In this document: positions 25,971 through 35,113 of the stretch, piece by piece
How the letters are laid out: each line of letters starts with the position of its first letter
Position numbering within the stretch: position 1 is the stretch's first letter
NCBI GenBank assembly: GCA_947630335.1
Contig: CANRHE010000004.1
Location: forward strand, 1 to 50,313
DNA from: an uncultured Sphingobacterium sp.
GTDB lineage: Bacteria; Bacteroidota; Bacteroidia; Sphingobacteriales; Sphingobacteriaceae
Reading direction: 5' to 3'
DNA: 50,313 bases
Position numbers and translations under genes: made by a program
The notes under the pieces: model-generated
What the model saw: the letters and a program-made list of their open reading frames with translations, nothing else
Told to the model about the DNA's origin: nothing
Databases searched by the model: none

Positions 25971-27835
25971 GTATTTTAAGCACAGAACAAATAGCACATT
26001 CATTTAATGATAAATGGCTATTCAAAGAATTACATTTTGGATTATTAAAAGGCGATAGAGTTGCCTTAGTCGGAATAAATGGTACGGGTAAATCTACATT
26101 ATTAAAAATATTAGCAGAAGTTTTCCCTCCTCAATCAGGAAAAGTAGTTAAAGAAAGAGGAATAAAAATAGGTTATTTACCCCAAGAACCGGACTTCACG
26201 GGGTTAGACACTATTAATGATTTTATATTTAGTGCCGATAATGAGCAACAGCAATTAATTAAAGAATATGAAGAACTATTAAATAGTGATCCTATTGATT
26301 CTAAAAAACTAGAATACTTAACGGATCAACTTACTGCTTTAGATGCTTGGGAATACGAATACAATATTAAAACTATTTTAAACCGATTATCAATATCTAA
26401 TTTCGAGCAAAAAATAGATAGTCTATCAGGAGGCCAAAAAAAGCGCCTATCCCTTGCTAAGCTGCTCATTGATGAACCGGATGTTTATATTCTAGATGAG
26501 CCTACCAACCACCTGGATATTGAAACTATTGAGTGGTTAGAAAAACTATTAACTACAGGCCAAAAAACAGTATTACTGGTATCTCATGATCGTTATTTCT
26601 TAGATAGTGTGTGTACAGAAATTAGAGAATTAGATAAAGGAAAGCTTTTCACTTACAAAGGTAACTATGCATATTTTTTAGAAAAGAAAGCGGAGCGCGA
26701 ATACAATGATGTGCTCTCTGCAGATAAAGCCCGTAACTTATTAACTAAAGAGCTGGAGTGGATGCGCCGTCAACCAAAAGCAAGAGGCACAAAATCTAAA
26801 GCACGTATTGAAGCTTTCTATGACTTAGAAGAAAAATCGAAAGGTCCAAGAACCCAAGATAAAGTTAAATTAAGCGTAAAGGTTTCGAGACAGGGTTCGA
26901 AAATATTAGAATTAGATAATATATCTAAAGGATTTGAAAATAAAGGTATCATAAAAAACTTCTCTTACACTTTTAAAAAAGGAGATAGAATTGGTTTAGC
27001 TGGTAAAAATGGTTCAGGAAAAAGTACATTTTTAAACTTGATTACAAATCAGCTTACTCCAGATTCGGGAACTATTGAGGTCGGAGAAACAACTAAATAT
27101 GGCTATTATCACCAAGCGGGTTTACAGTTCAATGAAGGCGAACGTGTACTTGACGTAGTAAAAAATATAGCCGATTATATCCAAATGGCTAATGGTGATA
27201 CATTGACAGCTTCGCAACTTTTAACATTATTCCTCTTCCCTCCTGAAAAACAATTTGGACTCATCAGTAAATTAAGTGGTGGGGAAAAGAAGAGATTACA
27301 ATTGATGCGTGTGTTAATGGCTAATCCAAATTTTTTAATTCTCGATGAGCCATCTAATGATTTGGATATTGACACATTAAATGTGCTGGAAGAATTCCTT
27401 ATGAATTACCCAGGTGTATTAGTATTAGTTTCTCACGATAGATATTTAATAGATAAACTTACGGAACAGTTATTCATCTTTGATGGTGAGGGTCAAGTTA
27501 CTATTTACAACGGTAATTACGCTGATTATAAATATGAAGAGGAATTACGATTAAAGGAAGAAAAGTTAGCTAGCAAAACGCAAAAAGAAAAAGAATCTAT
27601 TCAAGAAGTCAAAAAAGAAGAGAAGAAAACTCTATCCTATAAAGAGCAAAAAGAATATGAATCTTTAGAAAATGAAATTCAAGAGCTAGAACAATTAATA
27701 GCAAACAAAACTATTGAATTAAATTTAATGACAGATCATACAGCACTTTCTGAGTTGTCTAAAGAAATTGAGAACCTTCAAAAAAGTTTAGAAAACAAAT
27801 CAGAACGTTGGCTAGAATTAGGTGAATTAATATAA
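25967..27835 (+). CDS. uup: ABC-F family ATPase, Uup-like
   Basis: 622 residues with two ABC domains: Walker A GINGTGKST with LSGGQKKR and a D-E-P-T-N-H Walker B in the first, and GKNGSGKST with LSGGEKKR and DEPSND in the second. A linker (ELEWMRRQPKARGTKSKAR) joins them, and residues from about 535 form a Lys/Glu-rich coiled coil ending ERWLELGELI, as in the Uup C-terminal DNA-binding domain. ABC-F proteins have no membrane domains and act on ribosomes or, for Uup, on branched DNA intermediates. The start is GTG, overlapping the previous stop. The symbol is by similarity of architecture; Uup versus another ABC-F subtype is not fully settled. Confidence 0.88.
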   Translation: MSILSTEQIAHSFNDKWLFKELHFGLLKGDRVALVGINGTGKSTLLKILAEVFPPQSGKVVKERGIKIGYLPQEPDFTGLDTINDFIFSADNEQQQLIKEYEELLNSDPIDSKKLEYLTDQLTALDAWEYEYNIKTILNRLSISNFEQKIDSLSGGQKKRLSLAKLLIDEPDVYILDEPTNHLDIETIEWLEKLLTTGQKTVLLVSHDRYFLDSVCTEIRELDKGKLFTYKGNYAYFLEKKAEREYNDVLSADKARNLLTKELEWMRRQPKARGTKSKARIEAFYDLEEKSKGPRTQDKVKLSVKVSRQGSKILELDNISKGFENKGIIKNFSYTFKKGDRIGLAGKNGSGKSTFLNLITNQLTPDSGTIEVGETTKYGYYHQAGLQFNEGERVLDVVKNIADYIQMANGDTLTASQLLTLFLFPPEKQFGLISKLSGGEKKRLQLMRVLMANPNFLILDEPSNDLDIDTLNVLEEFLMNYPGVLVLVSHDRYLIDKLTEQLFIFDGEGQVTIYNGNYADYKYEEELRLKEEKLASKTQKEKESIQEVKKEEKKTLSYKEQKEYESLENEIQELEQLIANKTIELNLMTDHTALSELSKEIENLQKSLENKSERWLELGELI

Positions 27836-27867
27836 AAATAAAACGTGGAATAAATGAGAAATTCACA

Positions 27868-27883
27868 TGTTCCACGTGAAACT
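27868..27883 (+). promoter_or_regulatory. parS-like site (near-consensus)
   Basis: TGTTCCACGTGAAACT matches the well-known bacterial ParB site variant TGTTCCACGTGAAACA at 15 of 16 positions. It lies in the 56-base gap before mnmG. ParB spreads from such sites and directs origin segregation. No parA/parB genes are in the window. Confidence 0.7.
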
Positions 27884-27891
27884 CTTAAAAT

Positions 27892-29751
27892 ATGTTTAAC
27901 AAATATAATGTAATTGTTGTCGGTGGTGGTCATGCTGGTTGTGAAGCAGCTGCCGTGGCGGCAAATCTTGGGTCGACTACCCTATTAATAACAATGAACA
28001 TGGGTGTAATTGCTCAAATGAGTTGTAACCCTGCAATAGGTGGAGTAGCAAAAGGACAAATTGTTAGAGAAATAGATGCTATGGGTGGATACACCGGAAT
28101 TATAGCTGATAAATCCACTATTCAATTTAGAATGCTAAATAAATCAAAAGGCCCTGCTATGTGGAGTCCCCGTTCTCAAAATGATAGAATGCGATTTGCG
28201 GAGGAATGGAGATGGCAATTAGAATCAATTCCTAATTTAGATATATGGCAAGATACGGTAAAAGAAGTGATAGTAGAAAATGGTGTAGCCAAAGGAGTAG
28301 TTACTTCATTAGGAATACGTATTGAATCGGATGCTGTCATACTAACAAATGGAACATTCTTAAATGGTATAATACATATTGGGGATAAAAAATTTGGTGG
28401 AGGTCGAACAGGCGAAAAGTCTGCTACCGGATTAACAGAACAATTAGTATCTCTTGGATTTGAATCTGGAAGAATGAAAACAGGTACCCCTCCCCGCGTG
28501 GATGGTAGAAGTTTGAATTATTCAGTTATGGAGGAACAATGGGGTGATACAACAACCAGTAAATTTTCATTTACTGATGTAGAGGTACCCAAAGAACAAC
28601 GCTGTTGTTGGATAACATATACGAATGATAAAGTACATGATATACTGAAAACAGGATTTGACAAATCACCAATGTTTACGGGAAGAATTAAAGGACTTGG
28701 CCCTAGATACTGCCCTTCAATTGAGGATAAAATAAACCGATTTGCTGAAAGAGATAGACATCAAATATTTGTAGAACCTGAAGGCTTTAGAACTGTTGAG
28801 ATATATGTTAATGGATTCTCTACATCATTACCTGAAGAAGTACAACAAAAGGCAATGCGACTAATACCAGGTTTTGAAAATGCTAAAATGTATAGACCAG
28901 GATATGCCATAGAATATGATTATTTTCCACCTATGCAATTAGATTTGACATTAGAAACTTTAAAAGTATCGAATCTATTTTTTGCAGGTCAAATTAATGG
29001 AACTACAGGATATGAAGAAGCTGCTGCACAAGGATTCATAGCAGGAGTCAATGCCCATCAAAAAATTAACGATCTACATGAATTAATTCTAAAACGTTCG
29101 GAATCATACATTGGAGTATTAATTGATGATTTAGTAACAAAAGGTACAGAAGAACCTTATCGCATGTTTACATCAAGAGCGGAACATAGACTATTACTTC
29201 GTCAAGATAATGCTGATATTCGTCTTACTCCTATCGCCCATAAACTCGGTCTAGTATCTGATGAAAGATTACAAAAGGTAGAAGATAAAATAAAAAACTC
29301 TGACGTGCTAATAGATTTTATGAAAAATAATTCTGTTACTTCAGAGGATATAAACCCTATATTAGAACGAGAAGGATCTCAAGTCTTAAATCAAAAGACA
29401 AGGTTATTCAATATATTAACTCGACCTCATATTCATATTCAACAACTGGCGGAAGCAGATGAAAATTTTAGAAATGAACTTTCTAAGTATGATCAAGAGA
29501 CTATTGAACAAACAGAAATCAAAGTGAAATATGACAGTTACTTTGAAAAAGAAATGGAGATAGTTAATAAGATGAAAAAGATGGAAGACAAAGAAATAAA
29601 TCCCAATTTCGATTATTCTTCATTAACTTCGTTATCAATTGAAGGAAGAGAAAAATTATTAAAAGTAAAACCTAGGACATTAGGACAAGCTTCCAGAATA
29701 TCTGGAGTATCGCCTTCTGATATTAGTATCTTAATGGTACATATGAATTAA
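27892..29751 (+). CDS. mnmG: tRNA uridine-5-carboxymethylaminomethyl modification enzyme MnmG (GidA)
   Basis: 619 residues, FAD-binding. The start [18 protein letters not shown] is the family hallmark, followed by [36 protein letters not shown] and [22 protein letters not shown]. With MnmE it modifies wobble uridine 34 of tRNAs. MnmG genes often lie near the chromosomal origin in bacteria, and here the gene directly follows a parS-like site, in agreement with the origin region proposed at 33594-34068. Confidence 0.97.
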   Translation: MFNKYNVIVVGGGHAGCEAAAVAANLGSTTLLITMNMGVIAQMSCNPAIGGVAKGQIVREIDAMGGYTGIIADKSTIQFRMLNKSKGPAMWSPRSQNDRMRFAEEWRWQLESIPNLDIWQDTVKEVIVENGVAKGVVTSLGIRIESDAVILTNGTFLNGIIHIGDKKFGGGRTGEKSATGLTEQLVSLGFESGRMKTGTPPRVDGRSLNYSVMEEQWGDTTTSKFSFTDVEVPKEQRCCWITYTNDKVHDILKTGFDKSPMFTGRIKGLGPRYCPSIEDKINRFAERDRHQIFVEPEGFRTVEIYVNGFSTSLPEEVQQKAMRLIPGFENAKMYRPGYAIEYDYFPPMQLDLTLETLKVSNLFFAGQINGTTGYEEAAAQGFIAGVNAHQKINDLHELILKRSESYIGVLIDDLVTKGTEEPYRMFTSRAEHRLLLRQDNADIRLTPIAHKLGLVSDERLQKVEDKIKNSDVLIDFMKNNSVTSEDINPILEREGSQVLNQKTRLFNILTRPHIHIQQLAEADENFRNELSKYDQETIEQTEIKVKYDSYFEKEMEIVNKMKKMEDKEINPNFDYSSLTSLSIEGREKLLKVKPRTLGQASRISGVSPSDISILMVHMN

Positions 29752-29782
29752 AAAATGAATGCTATAGGTAACATATTTCATT

Positions 29783-31468
29783 ATGATAGGTGATAGAAAT
29801 AATATCAAAGATTCTAAGAATAATACAATTAACAATTCGTCCAAATTAACACGATTTGTTTTTCTTTTATTTACAATACTTATATCGCTAAGTCTACCAA
29901 GGTGTGCTAATATGGCAAGACCTACAGGTGGACCAAAGGATACAATTCCTCCAAAGGTTTTAAGTGAAATTCCTCCTAATTTTAGTACTAATTTTAAGGC
30001 AAAAAATATCGTTATTCAATTTGATGAGTATATCAAATTGAATAACGTAGGAAAAGAATTTAGTATTTCTCCCGATGTAGATAAACAACCGATCTATAAA
30101 GTAAAGAAAAAAAGTCTACATATTACCCTCCCCGACTCTTTAGAAAAAAACACAACTTACACCATTAATTTCGGTAAAGGCCTAGTGGATTATAACGAAG
30201 GGAATCCTTTAATTAATTATTCCTATGTATTTGCAACTGGTCCTGAACTAGATTCCCTGGAAATATCAGGTTCCGTTAAAAATGCATTTACTAAAAAGTT
30301 TGACAAAAAACAGGATAAAGATGTACGTATACTTTTGATTCCAATAAGTCAAGATTCCATATTTGGTAAGAAAAAAGCTAATATATATACTAGTGTAGAT
30401 TCTGCAGGTTTATTTAAGTTTAAAAATCTTAGAGAAGATACCTATAAAATATATGCCTTAAAGGATTTAAATAATGATAGAATTTACAATACTCATGAGG
30501 AAGAATTAGGATTTTTGGAAGATAGTATAGTTTTATCAAAAAATGTTTCAGATATAAAAATAGAATTTTCAAAAGGAAAGCCTCAAAAATTTAGAACATT
30601 AGATAAAAAAATTGAAAAAGATGGAAGGATTACATTAGTATTTAACCAGCCTATTGATACCCCAAGGATAGAAATACTACATCCTATCTTGGATAAAAAT
30701 GATCAAATAATTAACTTCTCGAATAGTAAAGATTCTGCATTCATATTTTTAAGAGCGTTAGACTTTGATAGTGTCAAGTTTGAAATTAAAGACAAAAATA
30801 CTATTCTGGATACTACCCTACTTAGGAGATCAAAAAATGATAAATACGAACGTTTCATCGAGCCTATTACTAATGTCAATAATAAAGTAGACAGAACAAC
30901 TCACTTTACTATAACATCAAAAATTCCTATTGATAACATAACAAAGGAAAAAATAATTTTAAAAGAAGATAGTATAGAACGTAAAAATTTCCAGTTACAA
31001 CAAGATAGTATAGATACAAATTTGTACCATCTAAGATTTAATTGGAAGCCAAAAAAGAATTATGAATTAACAATCGAAGAAAAAGCAATAACAGGTTTTT
31101 TTGAGGAATTCAACAAGGAGAAAAAGTATAAATTTACGCTAGATGAAAATAATAATTATGGCGATATCAAGTTTACGGTTAACAATCTCATTCCGGATCA
31201 ACAATACATTATAGAGCTAATTGATGACAAAAATACAAAAGTACTCGATCGAAAAATAATAAAAAACACTAATAAAGTAGATTATATTAAATTCCCATCA
31301 GGAAAATATAGTATAAGAATAATTAAGGATATCAATAATAACGGTCGATGGGACGGTGCAGATATATATAGCAAAACCCAAGCAGAGCCTATTTGGTATT
31401 TGGATAAAACTTTTACAATAAGACCTAATTGGGAACAATTAGAGACTCTTGATGTTCAATTTAATTAA
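29783..31468 (+). CDS. Ig-like domain (Big_5) lipoprotein
   Basis: 561 residues. A long basic N-terminus of about 23 residues precedes the hydrophobic part of a lipoprotein signal ending LSLPRC near residue 42, so it is predicted to be an outer-membrane or periplasmic lipoprotein. CANMARPTGGPKDTIPPKV and the following SEIPPNFSTNFKAKNIVIQF are characteristic of a widespread Bacteroidota family carrying an SbsA-like Big_5 domain. The rest is beta-rich and repetitive in K/N/D. Function is unknown; a structural cell-envelope role is plausible. Its transcript appears to end at a terminator located within the opposite-strand gene (31532-31573). Confidence 0.85.
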   Translation: MIGDRNNIKDSKNNTINNSSKLTRFVFLLFTILISLSLPRCANMARPTGGPKDTIPPKVLSEIPPNFSTNFKAKNIVIQFDEYIKLNNVGKEFSISPDVDKQPIYKVKKKSLHITLPDSLEKNTTYTINFGKGLVDYNEGNPLINYSYVFATGPELDSLEISGSVKNAFTKKFDKKQDKDVRILLIPISQDSIFGKKKANIYTSVDSAGLFKFKNLREDTYKIYALKDLNNDRIYNTHEEELGFLEDSIVLSKNVSDIKIEFSKGKPQKFRTLDKKIEKDGRITLVFNQPIDTPRIEILHPILDKNDQIINFSNSKDSAFIFLRALDFDSVKFEIKDKNTILDTTLLRRSKNDKYERFIEPITNVNNKVDRTTHFTITSKIPIDNITKEKIILKEDSIERKNFQLQQDSIDTNLYHLRFNWKPKKNYELTIEEKAITGFFEEFNKEKKYKFTLDENNNYGDIKFTVNNLIPDQQYIIELIDDKNTKVLDRKIIKNTNKVDYIKFPSGKYSIRIIKDINNNGRWDGADIYSKTQAEPIWYLDKTFTIRPNWEQLETLDVQFN

Positions 31469-31482
31469 GTTCTATATTCTTC

Positions 31483-31992
31483 CTATTTAAACCAGGAAGA
31501 ATATAAAACATAGTTTTGAGGAAGTTTTTTTAATAAAGCCTCTTGCTCTTCAGTAAGAGGCTTTATTTTTTTTGCAGGAATACCAGCATACAAATAGCCA
31601 GATTCGCAAATTGTATTTTCCAAGACTATGGCTCCAGCTGCTATAATCACATTACTTTGTATAACTGCCCTATCCATTATAATTGCTCCCATACCTACCA
31701 GAACATAGTCATGTATAACGCACCCATGTATTAATGCATTATGGCCAATATTTACATAATTACCAATGTCTGTACCATTCTTCTCATAAGTTCCATGAAT
31801 AGTGACATTATCCTGTATATTACTATAGTTACCTATACGTATATAGTTTACGTCACCTCTAATCACAGCATTGAACCATATAGAACAATTTTCACCAATG
31901 GTAACATCCCCGACTATAGTAGAGTTTGGCGCTAAAAAAGTATCAGCAGCTATGTATGGAAAACATTCTTTAACAGGTAATATTAGTGCCAT
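31483..31992 (-). CDS. Gamma-class carbonic anhydrase family protein
   Basis: 169 residues with left-handed beta-helix hexapeptide repeats (STIVGDVTIGENCSIWFNAV, ALIHGCVIHDYVLVGMG and similar). Three metal-ligand histidines are in place: IHGTYE, IGHNALIHG. The trimeric enzyme hydrates CO2, or may act as an acyltransferase-like relative. It is cytoplasmic. The gene is convergent with the preceding lipoprotein gene (14 bases apart) and its 3' end encodes a plus-strand terminator on the complementary strand. It lies 8 bases after nadB on the same strand and is likely co-transcribed with it. Confidence 0.88.
   Translation of the reverse strand: MALILPVKECFPYIAADTFLAPNSTIVGDVTIGENCSIWFNAVIRGDVNYIRIGNYSNIQDNVTIHGTYEKNGTDIGNYVNIGHNALIHGCVIHDYVLVGMGAIIMDRAVIQSNVIIAAGAIVLENTICESGYLYAGIPAKKIKPLTEEQEALLKKLPQNYVLYSSWFK
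31532..31573 (+). terminator. Terminator for the lipoprotein gene embedded in the antisense strand of the carbonic anhydrase gene
   Basis: Arms AATAAAGCCTCTT (31532-31544) and AAGAGGCTTTATT (31555-31567) pair perfectly over 13 bases with a 10-base loop. On the plus strand eight T follow (31566-31573). On the minus strand no T-run follows, so it works only for plus-strand transcripts, although the region codes for the carbonic anhydrase C-terminus (PLTEEQEALLKK). Confidence 0.75.
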
Positions 31993-32000
31993 AATGTAAT

Positions 32001-33593
32001 TTATAAGATTGTATCTTCAATTTTATCAGAATGAAAGGGATAATCAGTAGTGTAATGTAATCCTCTACTTTCTTTTCTGGACATAGCAGATTTAACAACT
32101 AAATATGCCACTTGTAGAACATTCCTTAGTTCACACAACTTAACCGACATCTTAGTACGTTTATAAAATGACTCTGTCTCCTCATGTAAAAATCCGAGAC
32201 GATAAATTGCTCTTTCGAGTCTAAAATCAGAACGCACAATACCAACATAATCCGACATCACTTTTTGTAATTCACGTAAATTATGAGTGACGAGTATATC
32301 CTCGTTAGAAAGCTTTGTATTAGAATCGTCCCAATCTGGTATATTTAATTTAAAATTAATATTTTTAATATTAGTAGAAGAGTCTACGAAAATACGATGA
32401 GCATATACTGCTGCTTCTAATAAAGAATTGGATGCCAAACGATTAGCTCCATGTAAACCAGTAGAAGCGCATTCTCCACAAGCATATAAATTTTTAATTG
32501 TGCTGGCTCCAAATTCATTTACCAAAATACCTCCACATAAATAATGAGCAGCAGGAGTCACTGGAATAAAATCTTTACTCATATCGAGACCTTTCGAAAG
32601 GCATTTTTCATAAATATTCGGAAAGTGTGCTAACAATTCCGATTTTGACTTATGAGTAATATCTAGATATACAAAATCTAAACCTGAAATTTTCATTTCG
32701 TTATCAATAGCTCTTGCTACAATATCTCTTGGAGCTAATGATCCACGTGAATCATATTCTTCCATAAAAGAATCACCATTATTACGTCTTAAAATACCAC
32801 CAAAGCCTCTAACAGCTTCAGAGATTAAAAAGGCAGGATATTCAGAAGGATTATATAAAGAAGTAGGATGAAATTGTATAAACTCCATGTTACGTACTTT
32901 TCCTTTAGCACGATAAACCATCGCAATACCATCTCCTGTAGCAATAGTAGGATTTGTTGTACTTGAATACACGTGACCTGCCCCACCAGTAGCCATAAGT
33001 GTAATTTTAGCCAATATCTTCTCTACACGATTATTTGAGGAATTAAGGGCATAAATCCCATAACAAGTAATATCAGTAGATTTTTTATTAATATGAATAC
33101 CTAAATGATGTTGCGTGATTAAATCTACAGCAAAATAATGAGTCAAAATTTCAATATTCGGATGTTCATGAACTTTAGCTAACAGAGCTCGTTCAATTTC
33201 ATATCCCGTAATATCCTTGTAATGCAAAATACGATGAGCGGAATGTCCTCCCTCTTTTGCAAGATTATATTCTCCTGAATCTTCTTTATCAAATAAAGTA
33301 CCATAAGAAATTAACTCTGCTATTCGATCTGGCCCCTCCTTAATTACATTTTCCACAATTTGTGAATTACACAAATTGTCACCTGCTACTAAGGTATCTT
33401 GTATATGATTTTCAAAGCTATCTGACTGATTAGTAACTACCGCCACTCCACCTTGAGCATATTTTGTATTAGACTCATCTTCGTTAGATTTTGTAACTAT
33501 TAACACTTTACCAACATTTGCGGCTTTCAACGCAAAACTTAATCCAGCAATTCCCGACCCAACTACTAAAAAATCAACTTTTCTTTCCGACAT
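32001..33593 (-). CDS. nadB: L-aspartate oxidase NadB
   Basis: 530 residues, FAD-dependent, making iminoaspartate for NAD synthesis. FAD motif VVGSGIAGLSFALKA is at the N-terminus, followed by SNTKYAQGGVAVV, ATGGAGHVYSSTTNP, MEFIQFHPT and HGANRLASNSLLEA, all diagnostic. The partner nadA is divergently transcribed on the other side of the 475-base non-coding region. The carbonic anhydrase gene follows it by eight bases. A parS-like sequence, TGATCCACGTGAATCA, occurs within the coding region at 32739-32754. Confidence 0.96.
   Translation of the reverse strand: MSERKVDFLVVGSGIAGLSFALKAANVGKVLIVTKSNEDESNTKYAQGGVAVVTNQSDSFENHIQDTLVAGDNLCNSQIVENVIKEGPDRIAELISYGTLFDKEDSGEYNLAKEGGHSAHRILHYKDITGYEIERALLAKVHEHPNIEILTHYFAVDLITQHHLGIHINKKSTDITCYGIYALNSSNNRVEKILAKITLMATGGAGHVYSSTTNPTIATGDGIAMVYRAKGKVRNMEFIQFHPTSLYNPSEYPAFLISEAVRGFGGILRRNNGDSFMEEYDSRGSLAPRDIVARAIDNEMKISGLDFVYLDITHKSKSELLAHFPNIYEKCLSKGLDMSKDFIPVTPAAHYLCGGILVNEFGASTIKNLYACGECASTGLHGANRLASNSLLEAAVYAHRIFVDSSTNIKNINFKLNIPDWDDSNTKLSNEDILVTHNLRELQKVMSDYVGIVRSDFRLERAIYRLGFLHEETESFYKRTKMSVKLCELRNVLQVAYLVVKSAMSRKESRGLHYTTDYPFHSDKIEDTIL
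32739..32754 (-). promoter_or_regulatory. parS-like site inside nadB
   Basis: TGATCCACGTGAATCA agrees with the ParB site variant TGTTCCACGTGAAACA at 14 of 16 positions, and its two half-sites agree at seven of eight positions. It lies within coding sequence. Confidence 0.45.
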
Positions 33594-33691
33594 ATATGTT
33601 AATTCATCATTTAGACTAACAATATTAACAAATAATGTGGAAAACGTGTATACAAAAGGTGAATTAAAAAGTAAAACTATTTATTATTCCA

Positions 33692-33707
33692 CATTTCACG
33701 TGAAATA
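33692..33707. promoter_or_regulatory. parS-like palindrome in the non-coding region
   Basis: The core ATTTCACGTGAAAT (33693-33706) is a perfect 14-base palindrome. The 16-mer matches TGTTTCACGTGAAACA at 13 of 16 positions. Confidence 0.5.
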
Positions 33708-33725
33708 CCCACATAGATATTAAAA

Positions 33726-33741
33726 GTTATCACGTGAAACT
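33726..33741. promoter_or_regulatory. Second parS-like element in the non-coding region
   Basis: GTTATCACGTGAAACT matches the ParB site consensus at 12 of 16 positions, with a strong right half. Another isolated right half-site, GTGAAACA, occurs at 33805-33812. Confidence 0.4.
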
Positions 33742-33840
33742 AGGGAGATTTCCACATTTTGTAGACAACTAAAAATTCACAAAAAATTATGGAAAGAAAA
33801 AAACGTGAAACATTATATAATTGATAACCAGTATCTAAAA

Positions 33841-33870
33841 TGTTTATAAATGTTTATAAAATGTGGATAA
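33841..33870. repeat. Phased DnaA-box-like triplet
   Basis: TGTTTATAAA at 33841-33850 is repeated exactly at 33851-33860, and then ATGTGGATAA at 33861-33870 contains a perfect DnaA box. The spacing is one helical turn, as expected for cooperative DnaA binding. Confidence 0.6.
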
Positions 33871-34015
33871 ACTAATAATAAGTTCAAAAAAAAAACAAAA
33901 TATACTACGTTATCCCCATTTTCCACAGACTAATAAACAATAAGTACTCTTATATATAAAAGAATTATTATTTATTGAAAAAAAGGAATGTGAATTTCGT
34001 TTGAATTTCTTTGTT

Positions 34016-34023
34016 TACTTTTG
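34016..34023 (+). promoter_or_regulatory. Bacteroidota -7 promoter box TACTTTTG
   Basis: An exact TAnnTTTG match 45 bases before the nadA ATG. No -33 element at standard distance was found. Confidence 0.45.
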
Positions 34024-34068
34024 TGATGTTGATTACTCAAAATGGATTAACCGAAATACATAACAGGA

Positions 34069-35067
34069 ATGAATACAAATTTTGAAAAAGCTTTAGAGGC
34101 AAAAGGCTTTATTGACTTGCCTATTGATCCAAGCTTAGATTTGATCGAAGAAATTAAAAAACTAAAGAAGGAGAAAAATGCTGTAATTTTGGCACATTAT
34201 TACCAAGAAGCGGAAATCCAGGATTTGGCAGATTATATCGGAGATAGTTTGGGACTTTCGCAACAAGCGTCAAAAACTGATGCCGATGTTATTGTCTTTG
34301 CAGGAGTACATTTTATGGCAGAGACTGCGAAAATTTTATCTCCATCAAAAAAAGTATTACTCCCTGATTTGAAAGCTGGTTGTTCTTTATCGGATTCATG
34401 TCCTCCACATTTGTTTTCAAAATTTAAAGAGCAATATCCTGATCATATGGTTATAACTTATGTCAATTGTACAGCAGAATTAAAAGCTTTATCAGATATT
34501 GTTTGTACATCAAGTAATGCTGTACAAATTGTTGAGTCTCTTCCAAAAGATCAAAAAATTATTTTTGGTCCTGATAAAAATTTAGGTGACTACGTGAAAC
34601 GTAAAACAGGTCGAGATTTAGTGTTATGGAATGGTGCTTGTATGGTACATGAAATTTTTTCACGTGAAAAAATTGAGAAATTACGTATAGAATATCCTGG
34701 AGCAAAATTTATTGCTCATCCTGAATGTGAAGATCATATTTTGGCTGAAGCAGATTATATTGGATCTACATCTGGTATGTTAAAATATACAATAGAAAAC
34801 GAATCAGATACATTCATTGTTGCGACTGAATCAGGTATTTTACATCAAATGCAGAAATCTAGTCCTAACAAAAAGTTTATTCCAGCTCCACCTAACAATG
34901 CGTGTGCATGTAATGATTGTCCTCACATGAAATTGAATACACTAGAAAAACTATATAATTGTTTGAAGTATGATTTACCAGAAGTTACTTTAACAGAAGA
35001 TGTAATTCGTAGATCCAGAAAACCTATTGAACGTATGCTGGAAATTTCTGATAGATTAGGTTTATAA
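34069..35067 (+). CDS. nadA: Quinolinate synthase NadA
   Basis: 332 residues. It condenses iminoaspartate with dihydroxyacetone phosphate to quinolinate, using a 4Fe-4S cluster. [20 protein letters not shown] is the signature start. Candidate cluster ligands are Cys105 (DLKAGC), Cys191 (NGAC) and a Cys of CACNDC near residues 279-284. The expected HPEC and GST regions are present. A 22-base perfect palindrome centred on CACGTG occurs inside the gene at 34653-34674. Codon third positions here favour T/G more than in mnmG. Confidence 0.96.
   Translation: MNTNFEKALEAKGFIDLPIDPSLDLIEEIKKLKKEKNAVILAHYYQEAEIQDLADYIGDSLGLSQQASKTDADVIVFAGVHFMAETAKILSPSKKVLLPDLKAGCSLSDSCPPHLFSKFKEQYPDHMVITYVNCTAELKALSDIVCTSSNAVQIVESLPKDQKIIFGPDKNLGDYVKRKTGRDLVLWNGACMVHEIFSREKIEKLRIEYPGAKFIAHPECEDHILAEADYIGSTSGMLKYTIENESDTFIVATESGILHQMQKSSPNKKFIPAPPNNACACNDCPHMKLNTLEKLYNCLKYDLPEVTLTEDVIRRSRKPIERMLEISDRLGL
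34653..34674. promoter_or_regulatory. 22-base perfect palindrome with parS-like core inside nadA
   Basis: A central CACGTG is flanked on each side by symmetric A/T runs for a total of 22 self-complementary bases. The central 16-mer (34656-34671) matches TGTTTCACGTGAAACA at 14 of 16 positions. It encodes part of the segment around HEIFSREK, so it is conserved only as far as the protein allows. Confidence 0.55.
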
Positions 35068-35113
35068 TTTTAATATTAAATTAACTAAATTAGTTATTGA
35101 ATAATATAATAGT

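Larger units (their letters stand above)
33594..34068. other. Candidate chromosomal replication origin (oriC) between nadB and nadA
   Basis: 475 bases without a gene. They hold a perfect DnaA box, TGTGGATAA, at 33862-33870 (minus sense) and 8-of-9 matches at 33636-33644 (minus), 33910-33918 (TTATCCCCA) and 33919-33927 (TTTTCCACA). Five TCCACA cores occur in total. Two TGTTTATAA units (33841-33849, 33851-33859) precede the perfect box in 10-11-base phase. An A/T-only-like run follows at 33871-33906. parS-like palindromes lie at 33692-33707 and 33726-33741. The gene mnmG lies 4 kb away. The region also must contain the nadA and nadB promoters. The origin call is inference from these signals; no DnaA-gene adjacency is present. 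Confidence 0.6.

Noticed and set aside
34586..34601. Additional parS-like match in nadA around TACGTGAAAC
   Set aside because: Only the right half-site fits; the left half matches poorly, so it is not distinguished from chance.
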